7,786 nt of DNA from Saprospiraceae bacterium UBA7328 (GTDB lineage: Bacteria > Bacteroidota > Bacteroidia > Chitinophagales > Saprospiraceae). Position numbers and translations under genes: made by a program. The stretch is from positions 1-7,786 of the forward strand of contig DKPS01000154.1 of assembly GCA_002471345.1 (NCBI GenBank). Reading direction: 5' to 3'. How positions within the stretch are numbered: position 1 is the first letter of the stretch; every line of letters starts with the position of its first letter. A model generated the notes under the pieces. That model saw only the letters and a program-made list of their open reading frames with translations. It made no database searches and was not told where the DNA came from. Shown here piece by piece: positions 1-5,637 of the stretch.

Positions 1-240
1 TGGGTATGGAATAACTTTGATGATATTAGTGGAATTTCTTTTCTTCCATTTAGCGACCACACATATCGTCAAGCACCTTACCAAGATTGTACTAAAAAAG
101 AATATGATGAAATGTTAAAGTCGATTCCCGAAAATGTCAATTGGTCAGAACTGTCTGAATTTGAACAACAAGATTTTACAGCTGGTTCTCAGGAACTTGC
201 TTGCTCTGCTGATGGGGGGTGTGAGATTGTAGATATATAG
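1..240 (+). CDS. nrdJ: Class II (B12-dependent) ribonucleoside-triphosphate reductase, C-terminal end (partial)
   Basis: Only the last 79 codons are present, open at the left edge in frame 1 and ending TAG at 238-240. The visible tail contains GISFLPF, then YRQAPYQ, a stretch of the type NVNWSEL, and finally GSQELAC followed by a second cysteine five residues on (CSADGGC). This is the recognisable C-terminus of monomeric adenosylcobalamin-dependent ribonucleotide reductases. There the terminal cysteine pair re-reduces the active-site disulfide after each turnover. The enzyme makes deoxynucleotides in the cytoplasm and would feed phage DNA synthesis without needing oxygen. The neighbouring resolvase and, further right, replication genes fit this role. 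The catalytic barrel lies outside the window, so intactness cannot be judged. Family assignment is from recalled motifs. Confidence 0.82.
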   Translation, partial: WVWNNFDDISGISFLPFSDHTYRQAPYQDCTKKEYDEMLKSIPENVNWSELSEFEQQDFTAGSQELACSADGGCEIVDI

Positions 241-272
241 AATCATAATGTAACTTATTAATTTGGAGCGAA

Positions 273-440
273 ATGGAAGACGTAGTAGAAATAGATGAGG
301 ATTGTACCGCTTGTGGTGCTTTATATTCAGTAACATTTGATATTAGTGAATTGAGGGGAGAAACCAGAGAAGATACTGCTAGACATTGTATATTCTGTGG
401 CATATTGATGGAGCCGTATTACGATGAAGAAGATATGTGA
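273..440 (+). CDS. Small zinc-ribbon protein, 55 aa
   Basis: This small gene starts at ATG 273, seven bases after a GGAG ribosome-binding site at 265-268, and ends TGA at 438-440. The 55-residue product has two CxxC knuckles, C11-x2-C14 and C39-x2-C42, separated by 24 residues. That spacing is expected for a one-zinc ribbon. The rest is strongly acidic (MEDVVEIDED at the start, YYDEEDM at the end). Its last 17 bases overlap the start of the RuvC-like gene in another frame, so the two are probably translationally coupled. I do not recognise a specific family. Short zinc ribbons next to nucleotide-metabolism genes are common in marine T4-like phages. A role in protein-protein or nucleic-acid contact is inference only. 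Confidence 0.78.
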   Translation: MEDVVEIDEDCTACGALYSVTFDISELRGETREDTARHCIFCGILMEPYYDEEDM

Positions 441-987
441 ATATGTCGCAGGAATAGATTATTCATTGACTTCACCAGCTGTTTGTGTAGGAAAACTTGT
501 TGATGGTATGTTGAAATTTGAAAATTGTAAGTTTCATTTCATTAAGAAGAATCGATCTCACGAATCTTTTGGTAATTTTAGAGCTTATGATTATCCTAAA
601 TACTCAGATGAGATAGAAAGATATGTAAGACTTGCAGAATGGGCAATTGAGTGTATTCGCTGGTTCAATGGTAGAGCGAAACACGTTTACTTGGAAGATT
701 ATGCTTTTGCTGCGACAGGAAGAGTTTTCAATATTGGAGAGAATACTGGAATACTCAAACAACAACTCAAACAAAGTGGATTTCTTTTTACTACGATTCC
801 ACCTACAGTAATTAAAAAATTTGCTACAGGAAAAGGAAATGCTAATAAAGAATTGATGTATGAAACATTTTTAGAAGAAACTAATATTGATTTACAAAGC
901 CGTCTATCACCAAAGTCAATCAAAATTACTAATCCTGTTTCAGATATTATAGATTCATATTATATTTGTAAGACAGGGTTACTCTAA
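424..987 (+). CDS. RuvC-like Holliday junction resolvase / RNase H-fold endonuclease
   Basis: The 187-aa product looks like a RuvC-superfamily crossover-junction endonuclease. The expected acidic residues are in order: GIDYSLTSPA with D12 on the first strand, YLEDYAF with E91/D92, and NPVSDIIDSYYI with D174 and D177 near the C-terminus. The stretch IKKFATGKGNANKE (130-143) resembles the lysine-rich segment preceding the last helix in RuvC-like proteins. Such enzymes cut four-way junctions during recombination and before packaging. T4 itself uses the unrelated endonuclease VII (gp49), so this may be a functional substitute, although I cannot exclude that endo VII is encoded elsewhere. The start at 424 lies inside the upstream zinc-ribbon gene, which suggests coupled translation. 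I see no strong Shine-Dalgarno of its own beyond GGAG at 413-416. Confidence 0.75.
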   Translation: MKKICEYVAGIDYSLTSPAVCVGKLVDGMLKFENCKFHFIKKNRSHESFGNFRAYDYPKYSDEIERYVRLAEWAIECIRWFNGRAKHVYLEDYAFAATGRVFNIGENTGILKQQLKQSGFLFTTIPPTVIKKFATGKGNANKELMYETFLEETNIDLQSRLSPKSIKITNPVSDIIDSYYICKTGLL

Positions 988-998
988 CTAGGAAAGTT

Positions 999-1190
999 AT
1001 GTTACCCCAAACGACATCTAACTACCCATATTTAATCGAAACAAGCAACAAACAAATCCAGAAATATTCTAAAACAGAAGCAGATCAAGAAGCAGAAAGA
1101 GTTCAAGAAACTGGAACTGATGTAGAAGTATTTCATCGTGGACATCTTCTATATCGATTGAGTGGAAAATTTCAAGGAACTCTATTTTAA
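999..1190 (+). CDS. Hypothetical small protein, 63 aa
   Basis: The ATG at 999 is preceded by AGGAAAG (990-996), a good ribosome-binding site, 11 nt after the resolvase stop. The product is 63 aa, soluble and polar, with a Gln/Glu/Lys-rich middle (KTEADQEAERVQETG, 25-39) likely to be helical. Its C-terminus is better structured, of the type VEVFHRGHLLYRLSGKFQGTLF. I do not recognise a family. The spacing, strand and ribosome-binding site favour a real gene, while its short length leaves some doubt. It ends 8 nt before the -35 element of the next promoter, so it is probably the last gene of the RNR-resolvase transcription unit. Confidence 0.6.
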   Translation: MLPQTTSNYPYLIETSNKQIQKYSKTEADQEAERVQETGTDVEVFHRGHLLYRLSGKFQGTLF

Positions 1191-1198
1191 TAAAAAAC

Positions 1199-1227
1199 TT
1201 GACAATGTTGTCAGGAGTTGTTATACT
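1199..1227 (+). promoter_or_regulatory. Sigma70-type early promoter with palindrome over the -35 box
   Basis: TTGACA at 1199-1204 and TATACT at 1222-1227 are separated by exactly 17 bp, which is close to the bacterial sigma70 consensus. The -35 box is embedded in the palindrome TGACAA-TG-TTGTCA (1200-1213), which could serve as a repressor or activator site. A near-consensus T4 late box, TATAAATG, lies just downstream at 1235-1242 (7 of 8 to TATAAATA). The unit driven would be the glycosyltransferase, the basic hypothetical and the DUF6433 gene. Confidence 0.7.
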
Positions 1228-1255
1228 TATATTATATAAATGAAATGAGAAAATT

Positions 1256-2284
1256 ATGAGCATGATGAAATTCGATGACTCTAAGATAAAAGAGATCAGA
1301 GAAAGAAAAGAAAAAGGTTTACCACCACTTCCTTCTACTAATGATGTGGTTATTGCTTCAAAGAACGCAAAGGGCGGTAGTGAACTAGTTTATGAAAGAG
1401 TCAAGGAGAGAGTGCCTGAAGACCTCTGGAACTACTTTCAAATCATTCTTTCAAGAGTTCGTGATTATGAAGACAAGCCAAAAATCCTATGGTTTCAGGA
1501 CACATCTAAAGACCCCGAAGTTCAATTCCTAAAAGAAAAATCTTACAGAGACAAGTTTGAACGATTTGTATTTCCTTCCGATTGGTCTCTTGAAAAATAT
1601 CATCTTGATCTTGGAGTAGAATATGAGAAAAGTGTCGTTCTTAAAAACGCCATTACTCCCATTCCAGTTCACACGAAACCCAAAGACGGCCCAATAAGAT
1701 TAGCATATATTTCTACTCCACATCGTGGATTGGATTTGTTGATTGGAGCATTTCGTGCAATGAAATTAGAGAATGTAGAATTGGATATATATTCAAGTTT
1801 TAAGCTTTATGGGTGGGAAGAAAAGGATTCTGAATATCAACCTTTATATGATGCTTGTTTGGATACACCGAATGTCAATTATCATGGCACAGTATCCAAC
1901 GATGAAATTCGAGCAGCATTACAACAAACACACATTTTAGCATATCCGAACATATACCAAGAGACAGCGTGTATTTCGGTGATTGAAGCGATGAGTGCTG
2001 GTTGTGTAGTTGTCTGCCCGAACCTTGCAGTCTTACCAGAAACGTGTGCTAACTTTGCTTGGATGTATGGATATGTTCAAGACAAGACTGAACACGCTAG
2101 GAAGTTTTCCTATGTTCTGAAGGATGCAATTGACAGTTTTTGGCAAGGCCCAGTTCAGGCTGGTCTTGGATTCCAGAAACAATATTTTGATATGCACTAT
2201 GACATTGATACTACTGCTAAGCAATGGGAAATGATGTTAGATACTATCAAATCAAACATTGAATATTCTAAACAAAAAAAATGA
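1256..2284 (+). CDS. GT4-like glycosyltransferase (GT-B fold)
   Basis: The 342-aa product has the hallmarks of a retaining GT-B glycosyltransferase of the GT4 type. An N-terminal GGSE motif at 40-43 matches the glycine-rich loop of the acceptor domain. The sequence IRLAYISTPHRGLDLLIGAF (147-166) is the typical start of the C-terminal donor domain. YPNIYQETACISVIEAMSAG (230-249) contains the EX7E signature (E236 and E244) that contacts the nucleotide sugar. It is slightly shorter than many GT4 enzymes, with a reduced N-terminal domain. I chose ATG 1256, but ATG 1262 and 1265 are in frame just after and the ribosome-binding site is weak (GAGA). In phages such enzymes modify DNA bases, virion proteins or host surface glycans. 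Which applies here cannot be told from the sequence. The stop overlaps the next start (ATGA). Confidence 0.82.
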   Translation: MSMMKFDDSKIKEIRERKEKGLPPLPSTNDVVIASKNAKGGSELVYERVKERVPEDLWNYFQIILSRVRDYEDKPKILWFQDTSKDPEVQFLKEKSYRDKFERFVFPSDWSLEKYHLDLGVEYEKSVVLKNAITPIPVHTKPKDGPIRLAYISTPHRGLDLLIGAFRAMKLENVELDIYSSFKLYGWEEKDSEYQPLYDACLDTPNVNYHGTVSNDEIRAALQQTHILAYPNIYQETACISVIEAMSAGCVVVCPNLAVLPETCANFAWMYGYVQDKTEHARKFSYVLKDAIDSFWQGPVQAGLGFQKQYFDMHYDIDTTAKQWEMMLDTIKSNIEYSKQKK

Positions 2285-2877
2285 TTATGACAAAGAAAGT
2301 GAAAGTAGAAAGAAAACCTATGAAGGTTAAACGTACTCGTAAGATTACTGAGGAACAGCGAGAGGCGCTTCGTGAGAGAATGAAGCTCATGAGAGCAAAG
2401 AGAGCTCCTTCCGAATATAAAAATGTCAGCAAAATGGTAATGAGTTTACCAGATGATGACACATATTCTTTCAAGAACATCAAAGCATGGATAAAACACA
2501 ATAAAGAGATGGTTGCTGCTCTCAATGGTCAAGCAAGAAGTAGAAGTGCTACAGATAAGGAACGTAGAACCTCGGAAATTTCCTCGGCTTCCAAGAAAGC
2601 ATATATTCGCTATATGGAATATTATCTGAAAACAGGAGATTGGATTTCCATGTTTTCGGGCCAAGATGAAGAACATAAAGTAGTTCCTAGATGTGTTGCG
2701 ATGGCATATTACGCTGACGGAACTCCTAAGAGGTCTGTAGGGGTATTCTATCCAGATATTAATGCTGTGTGGACAAAGAACATGAACGAAACGAAATATG
2801 GAACATCACAGGAATATGTTCCAAAAATCAAAAAAACTGTTGCAATGACAGATAAGCAATTTATAGGAGAAGTATAA
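2281..2877 (+). CDS. Hypothetical basic protein, 198 aa
   Basis: The start ATG at 2281 overlaps the glycosyltransferase stop (ATGA), implying translational coupling. A second in-frame ATG lies at 2287. The first 45 residues are very lysine/arginine-rich (KKVKVERKPMKVKRTRK, then a helical ITEEQREALRERMKLMRAKRA), suggesting nucleic-acid binding or a coiled segment. A mixed central part follows. The C-terminal half contains the more globular stretch VPRCVAMAYYADGTPKRSVGVFYP. No catalytic motif or membrane segment is visible, and I do not recognise the family. Its position next to the DUF6433 gene in one tight unit suggests a phage DNA-metabolism or regulatory role, but that is inference. Confidence 0.8.
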   Translation: MIMTKKVKVERKPMKVKRTRKITEEQREALRERMKLMRAKRAPSEYKNVSKMVMSLPDDDTYSFKNIKAWIKHNKEMVAALNGQARSRSATDKERRTSEISSASKKAYIRYMEYYLKTGDWISMFSGQDEEHKVVPRCVAMAYYADGTPKRSVGVFYPDINAVWTKNMNETKYGTSQEYVPKIKKTVAMTDKQFIGEV

Positions 2878-2878
2878 T

Positions 2879-3382
2879 ATGGCTGAACATAATGTTATCG
2901 AAACTCTTGAAATGGTTGATGAAGCTAAAACAAGAGAAGAGAAAAGAGATATCCTCAAGAATAGAGCTAACTATGCAACTCAAGCATTGTTACAATTGAA
3001 CTTTCATCCAGATGTTAAGTGGCACATTCCGAAAGGTTCACCACCATATACACCAAGTCAGGAAGCGGATTCTGTTGATGGTGCTTTACATTTTGAGGTG
3101 AAAAAATTAGATTACTTTGTCAAGGGTGGTGGACATGACCTTTCTATGCTTAAGCGGGAATCAATGTTTGTTCAATTGTTGGAAAGAGTTGACCCAAAAG
3201 ATGCTAAATTGTTGATAGCTGTCAAAGACCAAAATCTGTCTTACAAGGGATTGTCTTACAAATTGGTCAGAGATGTATGGCCAGAGTTGCTCCCCGAAGT
3301 CGAAGAAATGGAGGATGTAGTGGCGGAAGTTGAATCAAAACCTAAGAAAAAATCAAAGAAAAAAGTAGTTGTAGAAGATTAA
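2879..3382 (+). CDS. DUF6433-family T4-like phage protein
   Basis: The 167-aa product closely fits the DUF6433 pattern of T4-like marine phages as I recall it. It has an N-terminal helical part with ALLQLNFHPDVKWHIPKGSPPY (36-57), then YFVKGGGHDLSMLKRESMFVQLLERVDPKDAKLLIAVKDQNL (roughly 100-141, described here by its ends), then YKGLSYKLV. The C-terminus is an acidic stretch followed by a lysine tail (KPKKKSKKK). The function of the family is unknown to me. AGGAGAAG at 2866-2873 is a strong ribosome-binding site and the gene starts 1 nt after the preceding stop. Its job is probably linked to early replication or host takeover, though nothing in the sequence shows this directly. Confidence 0.8.
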   Translation: MAEHNVIETLEMVDEAKTREEKRDILKNRANYATQALLQLNFHPDVKWHIPKGSPPYTPSQEADSVDGALHFEVKKLDYFVKGGGHDLSMLKRESMFVQLLERVDPKDAKLLIAVKDQNLSYKGLSYKLVRDVWPELLPEVEEMEDVVAEVESKPKKKSKKKVVVED

Positions 3383-3387
3383 AAGTA

Positions 3388-3395
3388 TATAAATA
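3388..3395 (+). promoter_or_regulatory. T4-type late promoter (TATAAATA)
   Basis: An exact match to the T4 late promoter octamer TATAAATA lies just after the DUF6433 stop and 76 bp before the start of the cell-wall hydrolase. Late promoters are read by host RNA polymerase carrying gp55 with the coactivator gp33, and a gp33 gene is in this window. Late expression is what a lysis or envelope enzyme would need. The octamer can occur by chance in AT-rich DNA, but its intergenic position supports it. Confidence 0.65.
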
Positions 3396-3471
3396 TAACT
3401 ACAAGTTTGGTTGAGATTGATTTTTCATGTATTTTATTGAACTGATTGAATAACCAAAAAAGGATACAAGT

Positions 3472-4101
3472 ATGGTAAAAATAGTAAGGGTGTTCCTTGC
3501 TTTATTTGCTACACTATGGTATACTACTTCACCTATTAATAGTAACGCGCCATCTCAGATATGGAAACCTGAAGAGATAGAAAGAATTCTCAATCAAAAG
3601 GTTGCGAATGTGTCGTTAAAATACTATTATCAAACCCCCGAACCACAAAACAGATATTCATTGAAAGACGTAGATTGTCTAGCAAAAAATATTTATTTTG
3701 AAGCGGGTGTGGAGAGTACAGCAGGGAAACTAGCAGTAGCAAACGTTACGATTAATCGTAAACTCAACAAAAGTTACCCTAATACCATTTGTGGTGTAGT
3801 TCAAGAAGGCATTCATTATTATAGTTCTAAGTTAAATGATCATGTTCCTGTGAGAGATAGATGTCAATTTTCGTGGTATTGTGATGGCCGTTTGGATATT
3901 CCAAACGAAGGTAGAACATGGAATTCTGCACAAGCACTTGCAGTAAAAGTTCTAGATAGTCATTATGAAGATAAGTTGATAGACATAACAGATGGTGCTA
4001 CTCATTATCACGCTAATTGGATGGAAACATATCCAAAGTGGAGTAAGCAAAAAAAGATTATGGCTTCTATCGACAGACATATTTTTTATAGAAAACATTG
4101 A
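3472..4101 (+). CDS. Secreted SleB-type cell wall hydrolase (endolysin candidate)
   Basis: The 209-aa product combines an N-terminal signal peptide with a SleB/Hydrolase_2 domain. The signal is MVKIVRVFLALFATLWYTTS with a plausible cleavage after NSNA at 26. The domain spans about 66-205: LAKNIYFEAGVESTAGKLAV with E77 as the likely catalytic glutamate, NVTINR, YPNTICGVVQ, CQFSWYCDGR (131-140) and a late ATHYHANW (176-183). These enzymes cleave the glycan strands of peptidoglycan as lytic transglycosylases or muramidases. The signal suggests Sec export, so it could act without a classical holin or be held at the membrane like a SAR endolysin. The ribosome-binding site AAAAAGGA (3456-3463) sits 8 nt upstream of the ATG. 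It probably acts in lysis, or possibly in virion entry. A late promoter lies upstream. Confidence 0.85.
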   Translation: MVKIVRVFLALFATLWYTTSPINSNAPSQIWKPEEIERILNQKVANVSLKYYYQTPEPQNRYSLKDVDCLAKNIYFEAGVESTAGKLAVANVTINRKLNKSYPNTICGVVQEGIHYYSSKLNDHVPVRDRCQFSWYCDGRLDIPNEGRTWNSAQALAVKVLDSHYEDKLIDITDGATHYHANWMETYPKWSKQKKIMASIDRHIFYRKH

Positions 4102-4118
4102 TTTTTTGACGAATTGAC

Positions 4119-4165
4119 TTGACAAACATCTCACTTTTCTGTATAATAGTATATGAAAAGTGAGA
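4119..4165 (+). promoter_or_regulatory. Consensus sigma70 promoter inside an 11-bp inverted repeat
   Basis: TTGACA (4119-4124) and TATAAT (4142-4147) with a 17-bp spacer form a perfect sigma70 consensus promoter. An exact inverted repeat flanks the -10 box. TCTCACTTTTC at 4129-4139 lies in the spacer, and its reverse complement GAAAAGTGAGA at 4155-4165 covers the expected start site. The 15 bp between the arms contain the -10 box. Such placement fits an operator that blocks polymerase, or a hairpin formed by read-through RNA from the hydrolase gene. It would drive the small secreted protein gene downstream. Confidence 0.78.
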
Positions 4166-4192
4166 AATGTTTAATTTTAATAGAGATTGAAA

Positions 4193-4507
4193 ATGAAAAA
4201 GTTACTATTGACAACAAGTTTTTTAGCATTACTATGTTCAGCTTCTGCTGCAGAGACAAGAACAGAAATCATTACAGAAGAAGTCTGCCATGCTATAGTA
4301 GGATGTTGGGTTGACACTACAACTGGCGAGTGTCCAGATTGTGTAATGGAAACACGAAAAATTGTTATCGAAAATAAAGTTATAGTGGAAACAATAATGC
4401 CAACTATCAAAAAAGTTGCTTTAGAAGTACCTAGTTCGTATTACAATTACGGATACCCTACACTTGCTGGAATGAATATATTAACAACTCCATTTATTCA
4501 CAATTAA
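4193..4507 (+). CDS. Small secreted cysteine-containing protein, 104 aa
   Basis: I chose ATG 4193 (MKKLLLTTSF...) over the in-frame TTG at 4187 because it gives a classical signal peptide and sits 6 nt after an AGAGA ribosome-binding stretch. A Sec signal peptide covers residues 1-19 or 20 (MKK, hydrophobic core, ASA before the cut). The residue before C15 is leucine, so it is not a lipobox. The mature part has four cysteines, C32, C38, C47 and C50, as CHAIVGCWVD and GECPDC, which could form two disulfides in the periplasm. A charged beta-like stretch follows, then a Tyr/Pro-rich tail. I do not recognise the family. It has its own strong early-type promoter, so a role in altering the host envelope early (for example blocking superinfection) is possible but unproven. 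Confidence 0.8.
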   Translation: MKKLLLTTSFLALLCSASAAETRTEIITEEVCHAIVGCWVDTTTGECPDCVMETRKIVIENKVIVETIMPTIKKVALEVPSSYYNYGYPTLAGMNILTTPFIHN

Positions 4508-4524
4508 TCTAGTTACTATATAAT
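4497..4524 (+). promoter_or_regulatory. Possible sigma70-type promoter before the FmdB-type gene
   Basis: TTCACA (4497-4502, 5 of 6 to consensus) and TATAAT (4519-4524) are separated by 16 bp. The -10 box is perfect and lies in the 49-nt gap between the secreted protein and the zinc-ribbon gene, 33 nt before the ATG. A weak inverted repeat, ATCTA (4507-4511) with TAGAT (4529-4533), flanks it. The -35 box overlaps the end of the preceding gene. Confidence 0.45.
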
Positions 4525-4556
4525 GTATTAGATAAAAACAATAACAGGAAAATAAT

Positions 4557-4808
4557 ATGCCATATTATGATTACAAGTGCTCTTCTTGTGAGCATGTATT
4601 TGAAGAGAACATGAAAATTGTTGACAGAAATAAACCCACCGAAGAACCCTGCCCAAGTTGTTCTAAAACAAGTGTGAGTCATGTATTCGGCAAAAGTCAT
4701 ATTGGTGACCCTTGGCATCATGCTGGTCGAAGAATCGATGATGGATTTAGAGATCGATTGAGAGAAATAAAAAAATTAAATCCAAGAAATACTATTGATA
4801 TACGTTAG
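4557..4808 (+). CDS. FmdB-type zinc-ribbon protein, 83 aa
   Basis: The 83-aa product opens with MPYYDYKCSSCEHVFEE and has the two CxxC pairs C8/C11 and C32/C35 (EEPCPSCS). This is the arrangement of the FmdB regulatory-protein family of small zinc ribbons. The core is followed by a basic, glycine-containing tail (HIGDPWHHAGRRIDDGFRDRL, 48-68). The family's molecular role is poorly defined, and the name comes from a putative regulator of formamidase. In phages these proteins are found near nucleases and replication genes. ACAGGAAAA at 4544-4552 is a good ribosome-binding site. The gene ends 3 nt before the nuclease gene, so the two are almost certainly co-translated and may cooperate. Confidence 0.8.
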   Translation: MPYYDYKCSSCEHVFEENMKIVDRNKPTEEPCPSCSKTSVSHVFGKSHIGDPWHHAGRRIDDGFRDRLREIKKLNPRNTIDIR

Positions 4809-4811
4809 TTT

Positions 4812-5522
4812 ATGAAAAAATTTAGTTATGATCTTTTTGAGAATCGAAAAGACCTAATAGAACAAGATAATTCGGGTTCTAATGGTAGGGTGTATCATGC
4901 TCCTAATGGAACGTATCCATCTATCACGAACCTTCTTTATGAAATAGTTTCTAAGCCTGGAATTCAAGCTTGGAGAAATAGGGTTGGCCACGAAAAAGCA
5001 CAGAGAATTTCCACCAAAGCATCTATTCGTGGAACTAAAATTCACAATGTAATCGAAAAATATTTGAGAGGTGAAGAGGATTATCTACAGGGTGTAGCAC
5101 CAGAACACATTGAACTTGTCAAACTTGCTATCCCACAAATAGATGAAAAGATAGACAACATTCGTGGTATCGAATTACCATTGTGGTCTGATGCTTTGAA
5201 GACAGCAGGAACAACAGATTTGATTGCTGAATACGAAGGTGAATTAGCGGTTATCGATTGGAAGACCGCTACCTACATTAAGAAAGAAGAATATATTCTA
5301 TCTTATATTCTACAAGGAACAGCTTACTCAAGAATGATATATGAAATGTATGGTGTCATTCCTAAGAAAGTGGTTCTTTGTATGTTGATAAGGTTCGATG
5401 AGAACAAATACAATCCACTAATGGATACTGATGTATTGGTTGATTGGAGAGTGTTTAATCCCCTAGATTACATACATAAACTAAAAGATGTTTGTGATGC
5501 TTACCACTTTAAAATGTCTTGA
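4812..5522 (+). CDS. RecB-family PD-(D/E)XK nuclease
   Basis: The 236-aa product has the ordered motifs of Cas4/RecB-like PD-(D/E)XK exonucleases. YPSITNLL (35-42) precedes a Trp-containing helix, then RGTKIHNVIEKYL (73-85, with H78 as metal ligand). GIELPLWS carries E121. AGTTDLIAEYEGELAVIDWKTA (132-153) has D136 and the D149-W-K151 motif, and LQGTAYSRM provides the QxxxY signature (Q168, Y172). No cysteine cluster for an iron-sulfur centre is evident (C190 and C228 only), unlike AddB or classical Cas4. It probably trims DNA ends in recombination or degrades host DNA. The start at 4812 has only a weak ribosome-binding site and lies 3 nt after the FmdB-type stop. Its TGA overlaps the -35 box of the tmRNA promoter. 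Confidence 0.84.
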   Translation: MKKFSYDLFENRKDLIEQDNSGSNGRVYHAPNGTYPSITNLLYEIVSKPGIQAWRNRVGHEKAQRISTKASIRGTKIHNVIEKYLRGEEDYLQGVAPEHIELVKLAIPQIDEKIDNIRGIELPLWSDALKTAGTTDLIAEYEGELAVIDWKTATYIKKEEYILSYILQGTAYSRMIYEMYGVIPKKVVLCMLIRFDENKYNPLMDTDVLVDWRVFNPLDYIHKLKDVCDAYHFKMS

Positions 5523-5554
5523 CAATTTGTTTTCAACATGGTATGATATAAATA
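5519..5554 (+). promoter_or_regulatory. Overlapping early (sigma70) and late (TATAAATA) promoters of the tmRNA
   Basis: TTGACA at 5519-5524 and TATGAT at 5542-5547, with a 17-bp spacer, form a strong sigma70-type promoter whose -35 box overlaps the nuclease stop codon. An exact T4 late octamer TATAAATA at 5547-5554 shares one base with the -10 box. Transcription from either would begin around 5553-5562, directly ahead of the tmRNA acceptor piece. This gives a plausible way to make the tmRNA throughout infection. Confidence 0.7.
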
Positions 5555-5637
5555 TCACAAAGAACATAAAGAATTTGTTTGATGACTCAAGAGAATAGTT
5601 AAGTAAGACGCCGGTTCGATTCCGGCCAGCTCCACCA
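5555..5637 (+). ncRNA. ssrA: Permuted tmRNA, acceptor piece (3' tRNA-like half with CCA)
   Basis: This is the half that in ordinary tmRNA lies at the 3' end, here encoded first. The certain part is 5610-5637: T stem GCCGG (5610-5614), loop TTCGATT (5615-5621), T stem CCGGC (5622-5626), acceptor strand CAGCTCC (5627-5633), discriminator A 5634 and encoded CCA 5635-5637. The acceptor strand pairs with GGGGCTG at 5741-5747 over all seven positions, with G5743-U5631 as the G3-U70 pair read by alanyl-tRNA synthetase. Mature two-piece tmRNA is held together by this stem and a P2 helix, which I could not trace with certainty. The 5' end is set from the promoter and is approximate. The RNA rescues stalled ribosomes with SmpB, which would have to come from the host or elsewhere in the genome. 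Confidence 0.88.

Noticed and set aside
3383..3471. Terminator or small gene between the DUF6433 and hydrolase genes
   Set aside because: Only GGTT/AACC pairing is found without a continuous stem, and the ATG at 3428 gives just 8 codons. Apart from the late octamer nothing is supported.
4187..4192. TTG start for the secreted protein
   Set aside because: ATG 4193, two codons on, gives the classic MKK signal-peptide start and better ribosome-binding spacing.
4208..4236. TTGACA near the start of the secreted protein gene
   Set aside because: No -10 box lies at a suitable distance, and the consensus promoter at 4119 already serves the gene.
145..5045. Minus-strand open frames of 60-85 aa across the window
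   Set aside because: All lie opposite well-supported + strand genes, lack ribosome-binding sites and read as low-complexity antisense translations.
5610..5637. T-arm and CCA end as a stray tRNA fragment or an integration attachment site
   Set aside because: The matching acceptor strand GGGGCTG with G3-U70, the conserved tmRNA 5' end and a tag frame lie just downstream. No integrase or partner repeat is seen, so a permuted tmRNA explains it better.
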